Source: Gemmatimonadota bacterium
GTDB lineage: Bacteria > Gemmatimonadota > Gemmatimonadetes > Longimicrobiales > Gaopeijiaceae
Reading direction: 5' to 3'
Assembly: GCA_022827345.1 (NCBI GenBank)
Contig: JAJDTB010000050.1
Span: 1 to 64,000, forward strand
Length of the DNA stretch: 64,000 nt
Shown: in pieces, positions 25,248 to 33,700 of the stretch
Layout: every line of letters starts with the position of its first letter
Position numbering within the stretch: the stretch's first letter is position 1
Position numbers and translations under genes: made by a program
The notes under the pieces: model-generated
The model's input: the letters and a program-made list of their open reading frames with translations, nothing else
Told to the model about the DNA's origin: nothing
The model's database searches: none

Positions 25248-27620
25248 TTACGACGGCACTACGCGGTAGTCCGCCGGCGGCTCTGCCCCGATCAGATGCT
25301 CGACGAAGTAGTCCCAGCGGCGTCGGATGTAGTACGGATCGCCGCCCGCTCCGTGGTTCAGGTTCGGCAGGATGAGCATGTCGAAGGTGCGGTTCGCCTT
25401 GATGAGGGCGTCCACGACCTGCATGGTGAGCGCCGGGCTGACGTTGTCGTCCATCTCGCCGTGGATCAGCAGCAGCTTCCCCTTCAGGTTCGCGGCGTGG
25501 GTCGTGTTGGCCTGCTGGATGTAGTTGGCGCCGTCCGGGTCCATCAGCCCGTGGTAGAGCTCGCCCCAGAGCGCAATGTAGCCGCGCTGGTCGTGGTTGC
25601 CGGCGCCCGAGACCGCGACCTGGTAGAAATCGGGCTGGGTCAGGATGGCGTGGGTCGACATGTATCCACCGCCCGAAAAGCCGTAGACGCCGACGCGGTC
25701 GAGGTCCATCCAGGGACGGGATGCGGCGAGCTGCTTCATCGAGGCCACGTGGTCGGCAAGGCCTCCCGCGTCCTGCAGGTTGCCGTATGAGAAGTTGTGG
25801 AAGGCTTTCGAACGCAGCGGCTTGCCGAGGCCGTCGAGAACCACGACGACGGCACCCAGTTCCGCCGTGGCCTGTGCATCCCAAAGGACCCTCGACAGGG
25901 GATCGGCGACGCTCTTGGGCACCCAGGCGGTCTGGGGACCCGGGTAGACGTAGTCGATCACGGGGTAGACGGCGTCCGGGTCGAAGCCGGTGGGTTTGAC
26001 GATCAGGCCGTAGAGGTCGGTGACGCCGTCCCGCGCCTTGGTCACAACCGTTTCGGGGGGGCTCCATCCCAGGGCTTCGAGGCCGTCCAGGGAGCCGGTC
26101 TCCAGGGTCATCACAACCGAGCCGCTCCGGTCGCGCAGGACGGTGACCGGTGCCGTATCGATGCGGCCGTGGGTGTCCACGAACCAGGCGCCGCCGGGGC
26201 TGGCCGTGACGAGGTGGTGGGAGTCCTCGGGCGTGAGGCGGCGCACCGCTCCGCCGTCCAGTCCGACGCTGTACAGCTGCATGTAGTAGGGGTCGCCGTC
26301 CTCGCGTCCGCTGCCGGTGAACCACACCGTGCGCGTCCCCTCGTCGACATGCAGAACCTCACGGACCAGCCAGGGACCGCTCGTCACCTGGCGCTTCAGG
26401 TCGCCGCTGCGCCCGTCGTACAGATAGAGGTGGCCCCATCCGTTGCGTTCGGACCACCACAGGACCTCGTCGCCGCCACCCAGCACGCGGACGTTGGGCC
26501 GCGACGCGAGAGACGGGGTGGCCTCGCAATAGGTCGCGCAGCTTTCCTCGATGATCGTGCGTACCTCGCCGGTCGCCGGATCGGCGACCTCCAGGCTCAC
26601 GGCCTTCTGGCCTCTTGTGAAACGAAGGGTGTAGAGGCCCGATCCGTCATCCGCCCACCACACGTTCTGGAAGGTGAAGGGCGACTGGAAGATGGAATTG
26701 AGCGGATCCGCGTTCAGCCGCGTGACCGCGCCCATCTCCGTGTCCACGATGACCATGTGGGCCATGGGGATGACGGAATCACCAGGCAGCGCGTACCGGT
26801 ACGCGTGGTGCCGCGGCCGCTTCGAGCCGTCCTCGGGGGCGCCCTGCACGAGGTGCATCTCCTGGACGCCGCGCTGATCGAGTTGGTGCGTGGCCACGTA
26901 GCGGCCGTCAGGCGACCAGAGCGCGGCGGGCGGTACGGGGATGCCGAAGCGGCGGATCGTCACCGCCGACGTGTTGCCCTCGGGGCTGGACCCGTAGTCC
27001 CAGTACGGCTCGCCGTCGTCGGTGAGCTGGACCCCCTCATCTTCGCCGGCGGTTCGAACCCGGAGATTGTGGTCGCGGGTGAATAGCGCTCGGGTCCCAT
27101 CGGGCGACACGAGTTCCGCCGCGCTGAATTCGGTCGACGCATCGCGTTCGGTGCAGGTATAGTCGGCCAGGTCGCACCGCCATTTCGCCGCGCCGATGTC
27201 CAGCTTCAGCGCGCCGCCGCCGTCCAGAAACTCGAAGGTGTCGAAAGGCATCCGCGTCGGGTCGTACGAGGTATCCGCCGCCGCGGAGAGGGTGGCCGCA
27301 AGACGGCCGTGGTCGAAGGCATCGCGCCGCGTCCGGGCCGCGGGGTCGACCAGGATGAAGCGCTCGCCGTCCCCGGTGCGCACCCGGTACCAGAACCGGT
27401 CGGAGCCGGCGACCCATGCCACCGGGCCGAGCGGCACCCCGGTCAGCAGGCGCCCCGCGTTGCCAGGCAGAAACTGCTCGGCCCGCGCATAGTCGGCCGC
27501 CGTGACGACGGGACGGGTCGTCGATCCCTGGCCGTCCGCGGAACCTGCCGCGCCGAGGAGATGGGCGAGGACAAAAGCCGCGGACGCGGCGACCCGTCGA
27601 ATGCCGTTTCCTTGCAACAT
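25248..27620 (-). CDS. Exported S9 peptidase, DPP-IV-like
   Basis: A 790-aa protein; GGGAGAAG lies 8 nt before the ATG. A signal sequence (VAASAAFVLAHLLGAAGSADG) is followed by an eight-bladed-type DPP-IV N-terminal domain (YWDYGSSPEGNTSAVTIRRFG; LWSPDGRYVATHQLDQR) and the prolyl oligopeptidase catalytic domain. The triad reads GFSGGG (Ser about 648), GEMDDNVSP (Asp about 723) and NLNHGAGG (His about 753). It should release dipeptides from peptide N-termini in the periplasm. It is divergent from a second S9 gene (157-nt shared upstream region) and lies upstream of susCD on the same strand. Confidence 0.92.
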   Translation of the reverse strand: MLQGNGIRRVAASAAFVLAHLLGAAGSADGQGSTTRPVVTAADYARAEQFLPGNAGRLLTGVPLGPVAWVAGSDRFWYRVRTGDGERFILVDPAARTRRDAFDHGRLAATLSAAADTSYDPTRMPFDTFEFLDGGGALKLDIGAAKWRCDLADYTCTERDASTEFSAAELVSPDGTRALFTRDHNLRVRTAGEDEGVQLTDDGEPYWDYGSSPEGNTSAVTIRRFGIPVPPAALWSPDGRYVATHQLDQRGVQEMHLVQGAPEDGSKRPRHHAYRYALPGDSVIPMAHMVIVDTEMGAVTRLNADPLNSIFQSPFTFQNVWWADDGSGLYTLRFTRGQKAVSLEVADPATGEVRTIIEESCATYCEATPSLASRPNVRVLGGGDEVLWWSERNGWGHLYLYDGRSGDLKRQVTSGPWLVREVLHVDEGTRTVWFTGSGREDGDPYYMQLYSVGLDGGAVRRLTPEDSHHLVTASPGGAWFVDTHGRIDTAPVTVLRDRSGSVVMTLETGSLDGLEALGWSPPETVVTKARDGVTDLYGLIVKPTGFDPDAVYPVIDYVYPGPQTAWVPKSVADPLSRVLWDAQATAELGAVVVVLDGLGKPLRSKAFHNFSYGNLQDAGGLADHVASMKQLAASRPWMDLDRVGVYGFSGGGYMSTHAILTQPDFYQVAVSGAGNHDQRGYIALWGELYHGLMDPDGANYIQQANTTHAANLKGKLLLIHGEMDDNVSPALTMQVVDALIKANRTFDMLILPNLNHGAGGDPYYIRRRWDYFVEHLIGAEPPADYRVVPS

Positions 27621-27777
27621 CGCCGGACTTCTCCCATTTCTGTTTAGATGCCGACCGCGGGTTGGGGCGAGCGACGCCCGCCCGATGTCAAACGCTCGGG
27701 CGAAGATGCGTGTCCACGGGAGTGTGCGCTACTCAAGCCGCCGGGACTCGCCGCCCGCCCCTCAACGGAGGTCACTG

Positions 27778-30414
27778 ATGATCCGCCGCACCACCGCCAA
27801 CTCACGTCTCTGCCTCGTGCTCACGATGGCTCTGGGCTTCCTGCTCCCGCCGGCCACAAGCGGCCCCGCCGCCGCCCAGGAAGAGGGCAGCATCAAGGTC
27901 GGAGGCCCGGGCTCCGCCAACTTCGATCTGGCGGCCCGCTTCGCCCCGTACAAGATCAGCGACCTGGTCCATTCCCTCCGCGTGACGCCACGCTGGATCG
28001 AGGACACGGACCGCTTCTGGTACGAGTGGGAGACTTCAAACGGCCGGCATTTCTACCTCGTCGATCCGGGACAGGGCACGAAGACCGAGATCTTCGACAA
28101 CGACCGCATCGCCGCGGAGCTGACCCGCATCACGCGGGATCCGTGGGACGCGCAGCACCTGCCCATCCGCGCGATCCGCTTCACCGGACCCAACACCATC
28201 CAGTTCGACGTGCAATCGTCGCAGGAAGAGGAGGTGGAGGAGGACGAGGACGAGGAAGATGTCGAGGAGGAGGACCAGGAAGACGAGCAGCAGCGCGGGC
28301 CGCGTCGGCCCAGGACTCGCAACATCGTCCACCACTTCGAGTACGACGTCACCACGAGGACGCTGCGCGAGCTCGAGGACTACGAGGAGCCGGACAGCCA
28401 CCCGAACTGGGCGAGCGTATCGCCGGACACGGCGTGGGTCGTCTTCAGCCGCGAGTTCAACCTCTGGATGATGAGCTACGAGGAGTACATGAAGATCGTC
28501 GACGCGCGGCGCGGCAAGACGGGTGACGAGGCCGAAGAGGCGGAAGAGGATGTCGAGGTCGAGGAGATCCAGCTCACCACCGACGGCGAGAAGGACTTCA
28601 GCTGGGGCTCGCAGGGCCGCGGGCAGAACGACGAGGAGACCGAGGAGGAGCACAAGAAGCGCCAGTCTTCGGGGACAACCTGGTCTCACGACTCGCGCTA
28701 CTTCGCGCTCACCAGACAGGACCGCCGCGAGGTGGACCATCTGTGGGTCGTTCACGCGGTGGGCAACACGCGTCCCAAGCTGGAGAGCTACCGGTACGAG
28801 ATGCCGGGCGAGGAGAACGTCACGCAAACCAGCCTCCACGTCTTCGACATGGAGTCGCGCGAGATGACGCAGGTCGACGACGATCCCTGGAAGGACCAGC
28901 GCATGGGGATCTTCAATGCGCCGGGACAGGGCGGCGGCGGGTTCTTCTTCTTCGGAGGGGGCGGAGGAGCGGGGCGCGCCGAGCCCAACATCACGAAGTG
29001 GCTGTCGGACAGCAGCAGCGAGCTCTACTTCTGGCGCCGCAGCCGCGACCAGCACCGAGTCGACGTGATGAGGGCGGACCCGGCGACCGGCGAGGTCACC
29101 GCCGTGATCGAGGAGCGCCTGAACACGTACGTGGAGCACCAGACACCCCGCCGCCTGGAGAACGGGGACCTCATCTGGTGGTCGGAACGGGACGGGTGGG
29201 CGCACCTCTACCGTTACGCGCCGGACGGAACGGTCCGCGCTCGTCTTACCGAAGGCCCCTGGCACGTCGACGCATTGATGGGAGTGAACGAGGAGGGCGG
29301 ATACGCGGTTCTGCGCGGTAACGCGCGCGAGGAGGGTGAGGACCCGTATTACATGCACCTGTACCGCGTAGGCCTGAACGGCAGCGGCCTGACGCTGCTC
29401 AACCCCGGCAACCAGGACCACCAGGCCGTCGTGTCCGAGTCCGCGCGCTACTTCGTGGACAACTATTCACGCGTCGACACCAACCCGGCTTCGACGCTCT
29501 TCGACGCCTCCGGACGCCGGATCATGGACCTGGAGACGGCCGATCTATCCGCGCTCGAGGCTGCCGGCTACCAGTACCCCGAGACGTACCAGGTGAAGGC
29601 CGACGACGGGGTGACGGATATCTACGGCGTCATGTACAAGCCATACGATTTCGACCCTGCGAAGAAGTACCCGATCGTCGCCTACGTATATCCCGGGCCG
29701 CAGACCGAGTCGGTGTCGAAGTCCTTCTCGCTGAACTCGACCGAGCAGGCGCTCGCGCAGTTCGGGTTCATCGTCATCACGATCGGGAACCGCGGCGGCC
29801 ATCCGGATCGCTCGAAGTGGTACCACAACTACGGGTACGGGAACCTCCGCGACTACGGCCTGGCCGACAAGAAGGCCGGGATCGAGCAGCTCGCCGACCG
29901 CCACGGCTTCATCGACATCGACCGGGTGGGGATCTACGGGCACTCCGGCGGCGGCTTCATGTCGACCGCGGCGATGCTCGTCTATCCCGACTTCTTCAAG
30001 GTGGCGGTGTCGTCGGCCGGGAATCACAACAACGACGTCTACAACGCCAACTGGTCCGAGAAGCACGACGGGGTCAAGGAGGTGAAGGACTCGACCGGCG
30101 CCGTCACGGGCTTCGAGTACGACATCGACCGGAACTCGGACATCGCGGCGAACCTGAAGGGACACCTGCTGCTGACCACGGGGGATGTGGACAACAACGT
30201 CCACCACGCCGGCACCTTCCGCATGGCCGAGGCGCTGATCCGCGCGAACAAGCGCTTCGACTTCTTCATCTTCCCCGGCCAGCGCCACGGCTTCGGGAAC
30301 ATGAGCAACTACTGGTTCTGGCTGCGAGCGGAGTACTTCGTGAAGCACCTGCTGGGCGACGATGAGTGGAACGTGGACATCCTGCAGCTGCAGGGGGATC
30401 AGCCGAAGGGGTAG
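27778..30414 (+). CDS. Exported S9 peptidase with acidic insertion
   Basis: The start is placed at 27778 (MIRRTTANSRLCLVLTMALGF) behind CGGAGG, giving 878 aa. After the signal peptide comes a propeller domain interrupted near residues 145-180 by a run of Glu/Asp (EEEVEEDEDEEDVEEEDQED), a second acidic patch (EEAEEDVEVEEIQ) and a Gly/Phe loop (GQGGGGFFFFGGGGG). The catalytic domain has GHSGGG (Ser about 722), GDVDNNVH (Asp about 804) and GQRHGFG (His about 837). The protein is paralogous to the divergent gene at 27620. The acidic loops are unusual and may bind cations or basic peptides. Confidence 0.92.
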   Translation: MIRRTTANSRLCLVLTMALGFLLPPATSGPAAAQEEGSIKVGGPGSANFDLAARFAPYKISDLVHSLRVTPRWIEDTDRFWYEWETSNGRHFYLVDPGQGTKTEIFDNDRIAAELTRITRDPWDAQHLPIRAIRFTGPNTIQFDVQSSQEEEVEEDEDEEDVEEEDQEDEQQRGPRRPRTRNIVHHFEYDVTTRTLRELEDYEEPDSHPNWASVSPDTAWVVFSREFNLWMMSYEEYMKIVDARRGKTGDEAEEAEEDVEVEEIQLTTDGEKDFSWGSQGRGQNDEETEEEHKKRQSSGTTWSHDSRYFALTRQDRREVDHLWVVHAVGNTRPKLESYRYEMPGEENVTQTSLHVFDMESREMTQVDDDPWKDQRMGIFNAPGQGGGGFFFFGGGGGAGRAEPNITKWLSDSSSELYFWRRSRDQHRVDVMRADPATGEVTAVIEERLNTYVEHQTPRRLENGDLIWWSERDGWAHLYRYAPDGTVRARLTEGPWHVDALMGVNEEGGYAVLRGNAREEGEDPYYMHLYRVGLNGSGLTLLNPGNQDHQAVVSESARYFVDNYSRVDTNPASTLFDASGRRIMDLETADLSALEAAGYQYPETYQVKADDGVTDIYGVMYKPYDFDPAKKYPIVAYVYPGPQTESVSKSFSLNSTEQALAQFGFIVITIGNRGGHPDRSKWYHNYGYGNLRDYGLADKKAGIEQLADRHGFIDIDRVGIYGHSGGGFMSTAAMLVYPDFFKVAVSSAGNHNNDVYNANWSEKHDGVKEVKDSTGAVTGFEYDIDRNSDIAANLKGHLLLTTGDVDNNVHHAGTFRMAEALIRANKRFDFFIFPGQRHGFGNMSNYWFWLRAEYFVKHLLGDDEWNVDILQLQGDQPKG

Positions 30415-30445
30415 GAACGCATAACGTAGGAGTGACAAGCAGGCA

Positions 30446-30472
30446 TTACATTTTGTAATGTTTGCCTTACAT
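30446..30472 (+). repeat. Composite TTACAT element, copy C
   Basis: TTACATTTTGTAA, then 7 nt, then CTTACAT. The central inverted repeat extends to CATTACA/TGTAATG, the longest of the three copies. It lies between the convergent S9 peptidase and RnfD-Sel1 genes. Confidence 0.7.
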
Positions 30473-30504
30473 TGTGAGATTGTGCGGGGGCTGGGTTAGC
30501 CGCG

Positions 30505-32118
30505 TCAGCACCCCAGCTCCCGCCAACCCCGCTCGCACCCCAACGCACGCAGCGCCTCCGGGTCGCGTTCGGTCACCGGCCCCTTGCTGCCCCGCAGCAC
30601 GATCGGAAGCTCGGCGAGCGGCGGGGCCGCACGGGCCAGTTGTCCGCCAGAGTCCGCCCGCAACGCCTCCAGGTTGGCGCACCCGGGCGCGAAGCCCAGG
30701 CCGCACGCCCGCTGGAACTCCCCGGCCGCGCCCCGAAGGTTGCGGTCCTTCTCGGCCATGAGGATGCCGAACTCGTTGCAGGCCCAGCCGGATCCGCGGT
30801 CGCAGTAGGCCTGCTGCATGATGCCGGCGTAGTCGCAGGCGCGCTCGCTGCCGGCCTCGCAGGCCTCCCGCCAGAAGGGGTAGTACTGGCCGGGGTGGTT
30901 GTCGCCGAGCGCGCCGGTCAGGCTCAGGGTGGTGAAGATGGCGGCCCACAGCCCGACCGTCGCGATGCGCCGCTTCGTGGGAACCGAGCCGGTTGCCGCC
31001 GCCCAGGCCGCACCCAGCCTCGGCGCGAGCACCGTCGCCGCGCGATCGAGTGCCGGCGCCATGAGGTTGAGGATCGGCACCGGCAGCAGCTTGTCGTAGA
31101 AGGGCGGCGCGCCGACCGCGTTGAGGACGTAGACGCTCGCGATGACGCCCGTCCCGTAGAGCACGCCGAAGATTACGCGCCCCAGCTCGGAGCGGGGCGA
31201 TGTCGCAGGGTCGGTGAAGAGCAGGTGCAGGCCCAGGAAGACCGCGATCGGGATGTAGGCGTCGTAGAAGAAGTACTCGCCGGTGATCCCGAGGTACGCG
31301 GCGCTGAAGCCCCAGATGGTCAGCACGGCGGGCAGCGTCATGGTGGCGACGCCGAAGAGAAGCTGGCCCGGAAGCGCGGCGAGGAAGATCACCGCGAAGA
31401 TGAAGGGGGGCAGGTATTGGCTCTGGGCGATCTCCACACCCATGGTGATCCCCGTCGAGCCGGTCGCGATCAGAGCGAGCGATGCCACGGCAAGGGCGAA
31501 GGCCGAGGGGTTGAAGATGTGTCGCGCCTTGCCCCCGACGTCGCGCCGGATGAACTCCTTGCCGACGTAGACCAGCAGGATCATCGCCAGCTGCAGCAAG
31601 AACCACGAAGGGCGGAACCAGAGGAACAGGTTGACGCTGAAGACCACCGGCACCGGGCCGAAGCCCGCCGTGTAGCTCCGCCGGCGCGTCCAGCTGAAGA
31701 GCGCCTCGAGGGCCACCGCGAGGATGAGCTGGGCCAGGATGAGGGGCGCGAATTCGTACACGGGCCTGAAGAACCAGCCCCACCAGACCAGAACCGTCCC
31801 CTGTGCCAGCAGCTGGACCCAGTGCGGCCTCACGGCGCGGAAGTCGAGCGTCAGGGCCTCGCCCGGCCGGCGGCGCCTAGCGGCCAGCCAGATCGTCCAG
31901 GCGAGAATGCCGGCCGGCGCACAGATGAATGACCAGACGAGGCCCGGTGTGGCCCGGACCCCCGGGAACAGCAGGAAGGCCGCCAGCGCCGCAGCGAGAA
32001 CGACCGGCAGGAGCAGGGGCCCCGGCCGGCCGGAACCGGTCGCCGCCTCCCTTGGGTTCGCCGTTACCCGCCCGGCCGACCCGCGCCCGGCGGTCACGCC
32101 GTCCACCTCGTCACGCAC
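30505..32118 (-). CDS. NQR2/RnfD-like membrane protein fused to cysteine-rich Sel1-like repeats (copy 1)
   Basis: A 537-aa protein with a GTG start at 32118. About ten hydrophobic helices fill residues 30-400 and carry NQR2/RnfD/RnfE-family signatures (RHIFNPSAFALAVASLALIATGST; FLGLHLLFTDPATSPRSE). UnbU-type proteins of enediyne clusters belong to the same family. I see no S-G-A-T flavinylation sequence. From about residue 415 the protein turns into Sel1-like repeats with paired cysteines (ACEAGSERACDYAG, ACNEFGILMAEKDRN, ACGLGFAPGCANL), resembling Helicobacter cysteine-rich proteins and presumably periplasmic. A distinctive tail ends TERDPEALRALGC...ELGC. The gene is the last of a minus-strand series with susC, susD and a plug-like gene. 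The role is unknown; electron transfer or small-molecule transport are possible. Confidence 0.82.
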   Translation of the reverse strand: MRDEVDGVTAGRGSAGRVTANPREAATGSGRPGPLLLPVVLAAALAAFLLFPGVRATPGLVWSFICAPAGILAWTIWLAARRRRPGEALTLDFRAVRPHWVQLLAQGTVLVWWGWFFRPVYEFAPLILAQLILAVALEALFSWTRRRSYTAGFGPVPVVFSVNLFLWFRPSWFLLQLAMILLVYVGKEFIRRDVGGKARHIFNPSAFALAVASLALIATGSTGITMGVEIAQSQYLPPFIFAVIFLAALPGQLLFGVATMTLPAVLTIWGFSAAYLGITGEYFFYDAYIPIAVFLGLHLLFTDPATSPRSELGRVIFGVLYGTGVIASVYVLNAVGAPPFYDKLLPVPILNLMAPALDRAATVLAPRLGAAWAAATGSVPTKRRIATVGLWAAIFTTLSLTGALGDNHPGQYYPFWREACEAGSERACDYAGIMQQAYCDRGSGWACNEFGILMAEKDRNLRGAAGEFQRACGLGFAPGCANLEALRADSGGQLARAAPPLAELPIVLRGSKGPVTERDPEALRALGCERGWRELGC

Positions 32119-32158
32119 CCTTGGCAGTCCGCCAATCCGGCACTTACGGACACGCCCA

Positions 32159-33697
32159 TCAGCAGCCCAGCTCCTCCCACCCCCGCTGGCACCCCAGCGC
32201 CCGCAGCGCCTCGGGATCCCGCTCGGTGATCGGCCCCTTGCTCCCCATCAGCACAATGGGCAGTTCCGCCAGAGGGGGATCGCCGCGCCGGAAACCGGTG
32301 CCCTGGGCGATCCGGGCATCCCCCGTCGCCAGCAGTTGCAGGTTCTGGCAGCCCGGCCCGTACTCGCGCCGGCACGACCGCTCGAACTCGCCGCCCGCGC
32401 CGACGAAATCGCGGTCCAGCCGCACCAGCAGCACGCCGAATTCGTTGCACGCCCAGCCTGATCCCAGGTCGCAGAAGTTCTGCAGCATCACGCCGGAGTA
32501 GTTGCACGCCCGTTCGCTGCCCGCATCGCAGGCATCGCGCCAGAACGGGTAGTACTGGCCGGGGTGATTGTCGCCGATGGCGCCTGCGAAACTCATGGTC
32601 GCGAAGGCCGTGCCCCAGATCCCCACCGTCGCGACGCGGCGCCGGCCGCCGCCGGGGGTCTGCAGCCTCCCGACCAGCGAAGGAAGTCCGCGCCCCAGGG
32701 CGTTCGCCGCGCGGTCCAGGCGCGGTGCGAGCAGGTTGAGGATCGGGACCGGCAGCAGCTTGTCGTAGAAGTTGGGCGCGCCGATCGCGTCCAGCATGGC
32801 GGCGCTGGTCAGGACGCCGGTGCCGTAGATGAGGCCGAAGAGGATACGCCCGCCATCGGAGCGGGGAGAGGTGGCCGGATCGGTGAAGAGCAGGTGCAGA
32901 CCCAGGAAGACCGAGACCGGAATGAACGCGTCGTAGAAGAAGTAGATCCCGGTCAGCGAATGGTAGAGCAGGCCGAAGCCCATGATGGTGAGCACGGCGG
33001 GCACCGTCATCATCGCCACCCCGAAGATGAGCTGCGCCGGGACGGCGGCCAGGAAGATCACCAGGAACATCTGCGGCGGGATGAACTGGCTCTGGGCGAT
33101 CTCGATCCCGAAGGTGATCTCCGTCGATCCGGTCGCGATCAGCGCCACCGCCGCGACCGACAGCGCCAGCGCCGACGGGTTGAAGATGTGCCGCGAGCGC
33201 CCGTCCAGTTGCCAGCGGATGAACTCCTTGCCCGCGTAGACCAGCACCACCATCGCGAACTGGAAGAAGAACCACGGCCCGGTGAACCACAGGAAGAGGT
33301 TGACGCTGAAGATCACCGGAATGACGCCCAGGCCCGCGGTGTACCGGCCCCGCCGCGTCCACGCGAACAGCCCCTCGACCGCCACCGCCAGGAGCAGTTG
33401 TGCAAGGATCATCGGTGCCCACAGCGGCACCATGTCCACGAACAGGCCCCACCACACCAGCAGCGCCCCCTGCGCCAGCGTCTGCATCCAGTGGGGCGTG
33501 CGGAGGACGAATTCCAGCGTCAGGCTCTCGCCCCGGCGGCGCCGCGATGCGAACAGCCATCCCGTCCACGCCAGGATCCCCGCCACAGCGGCGACGAAGG
33601 TCAATAAAGCGCCCGGCGTGCCCCGGACACTCGGGAGCAGGAGGTAGGCCGCGAGACCCGCCGCGACCCCGACCGGCAAAAGGAGCGGGCGCAGCAA
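32159..33697 (-). CDS. NQR2/RnfD-like membrane protein fused to cysteine-rich Sel1-like repeats (copy 2)
   Basis: A 512-aa tandem paralogue of the downstream gene, 40 nt apart, with the same architecture. About ten helices (RHIFNPSALALSVAAVALIATGST; FLGLHLLFTDPATSPRSD) are followed by cysteine-paired Sel1-like repeats (ACDAGSERACNYSG, ACNEFGVLLVRLDRD, SCRREYGPGCQNL) and the shared tail. The start is TTG 33697, only 3 nt after the stop of the plug-like gene, so coupling is likely; no better start lies nearby. The membrane parts diverge clearly while the tail is nearly identical, so the duplication is not recent. Confidence 0.82.
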   Translation of the reverse strand: MLRPLLLPVGVAAGLAAYLLLPSVRGTPGALLTFVAAVAGILAWTGWLFASRRRRGESLTLEFVLRTPHWMQTLAQGALLVWWGLFVDMVPLWAPMILAQLLLAVAVEGLFAWTRRGRYTAGLGVIPVIFSVNLFLWFTGPWFFFQFAMVVLVYAGKEFIRWQLDGRSRHIFNPSALALSVAAVALIATGSTEITFGIEIAQSQFIPPQMFLVIFLAAVPAQLIFGVAMMTVPAVLTIMGFGLLYHSLTGIYFFYDAFIPVSVFLGLHLLFTDPATSPRSDGGRILFGLIYGTGVLTSAAMLDAIGAPNFYDKLLPVPILNLLAPRLDRAANALGRGLPSLVGRLQTPGGGRRRVATVGIWGTAFATMSFAGAIGDNHPGQYYPFWRDACDAGSERACNYSGVMLQNFCDLGSGWACNEFGVLLVRLDRDFVGAGGEFERSCRREYGPGCQNLQLLATGDARIAQGTGFRRGDPPLAELPIVLMGSKGPITERDPEALRALGCQRGWEELGC

Positions 33698-33700
33698 CCG

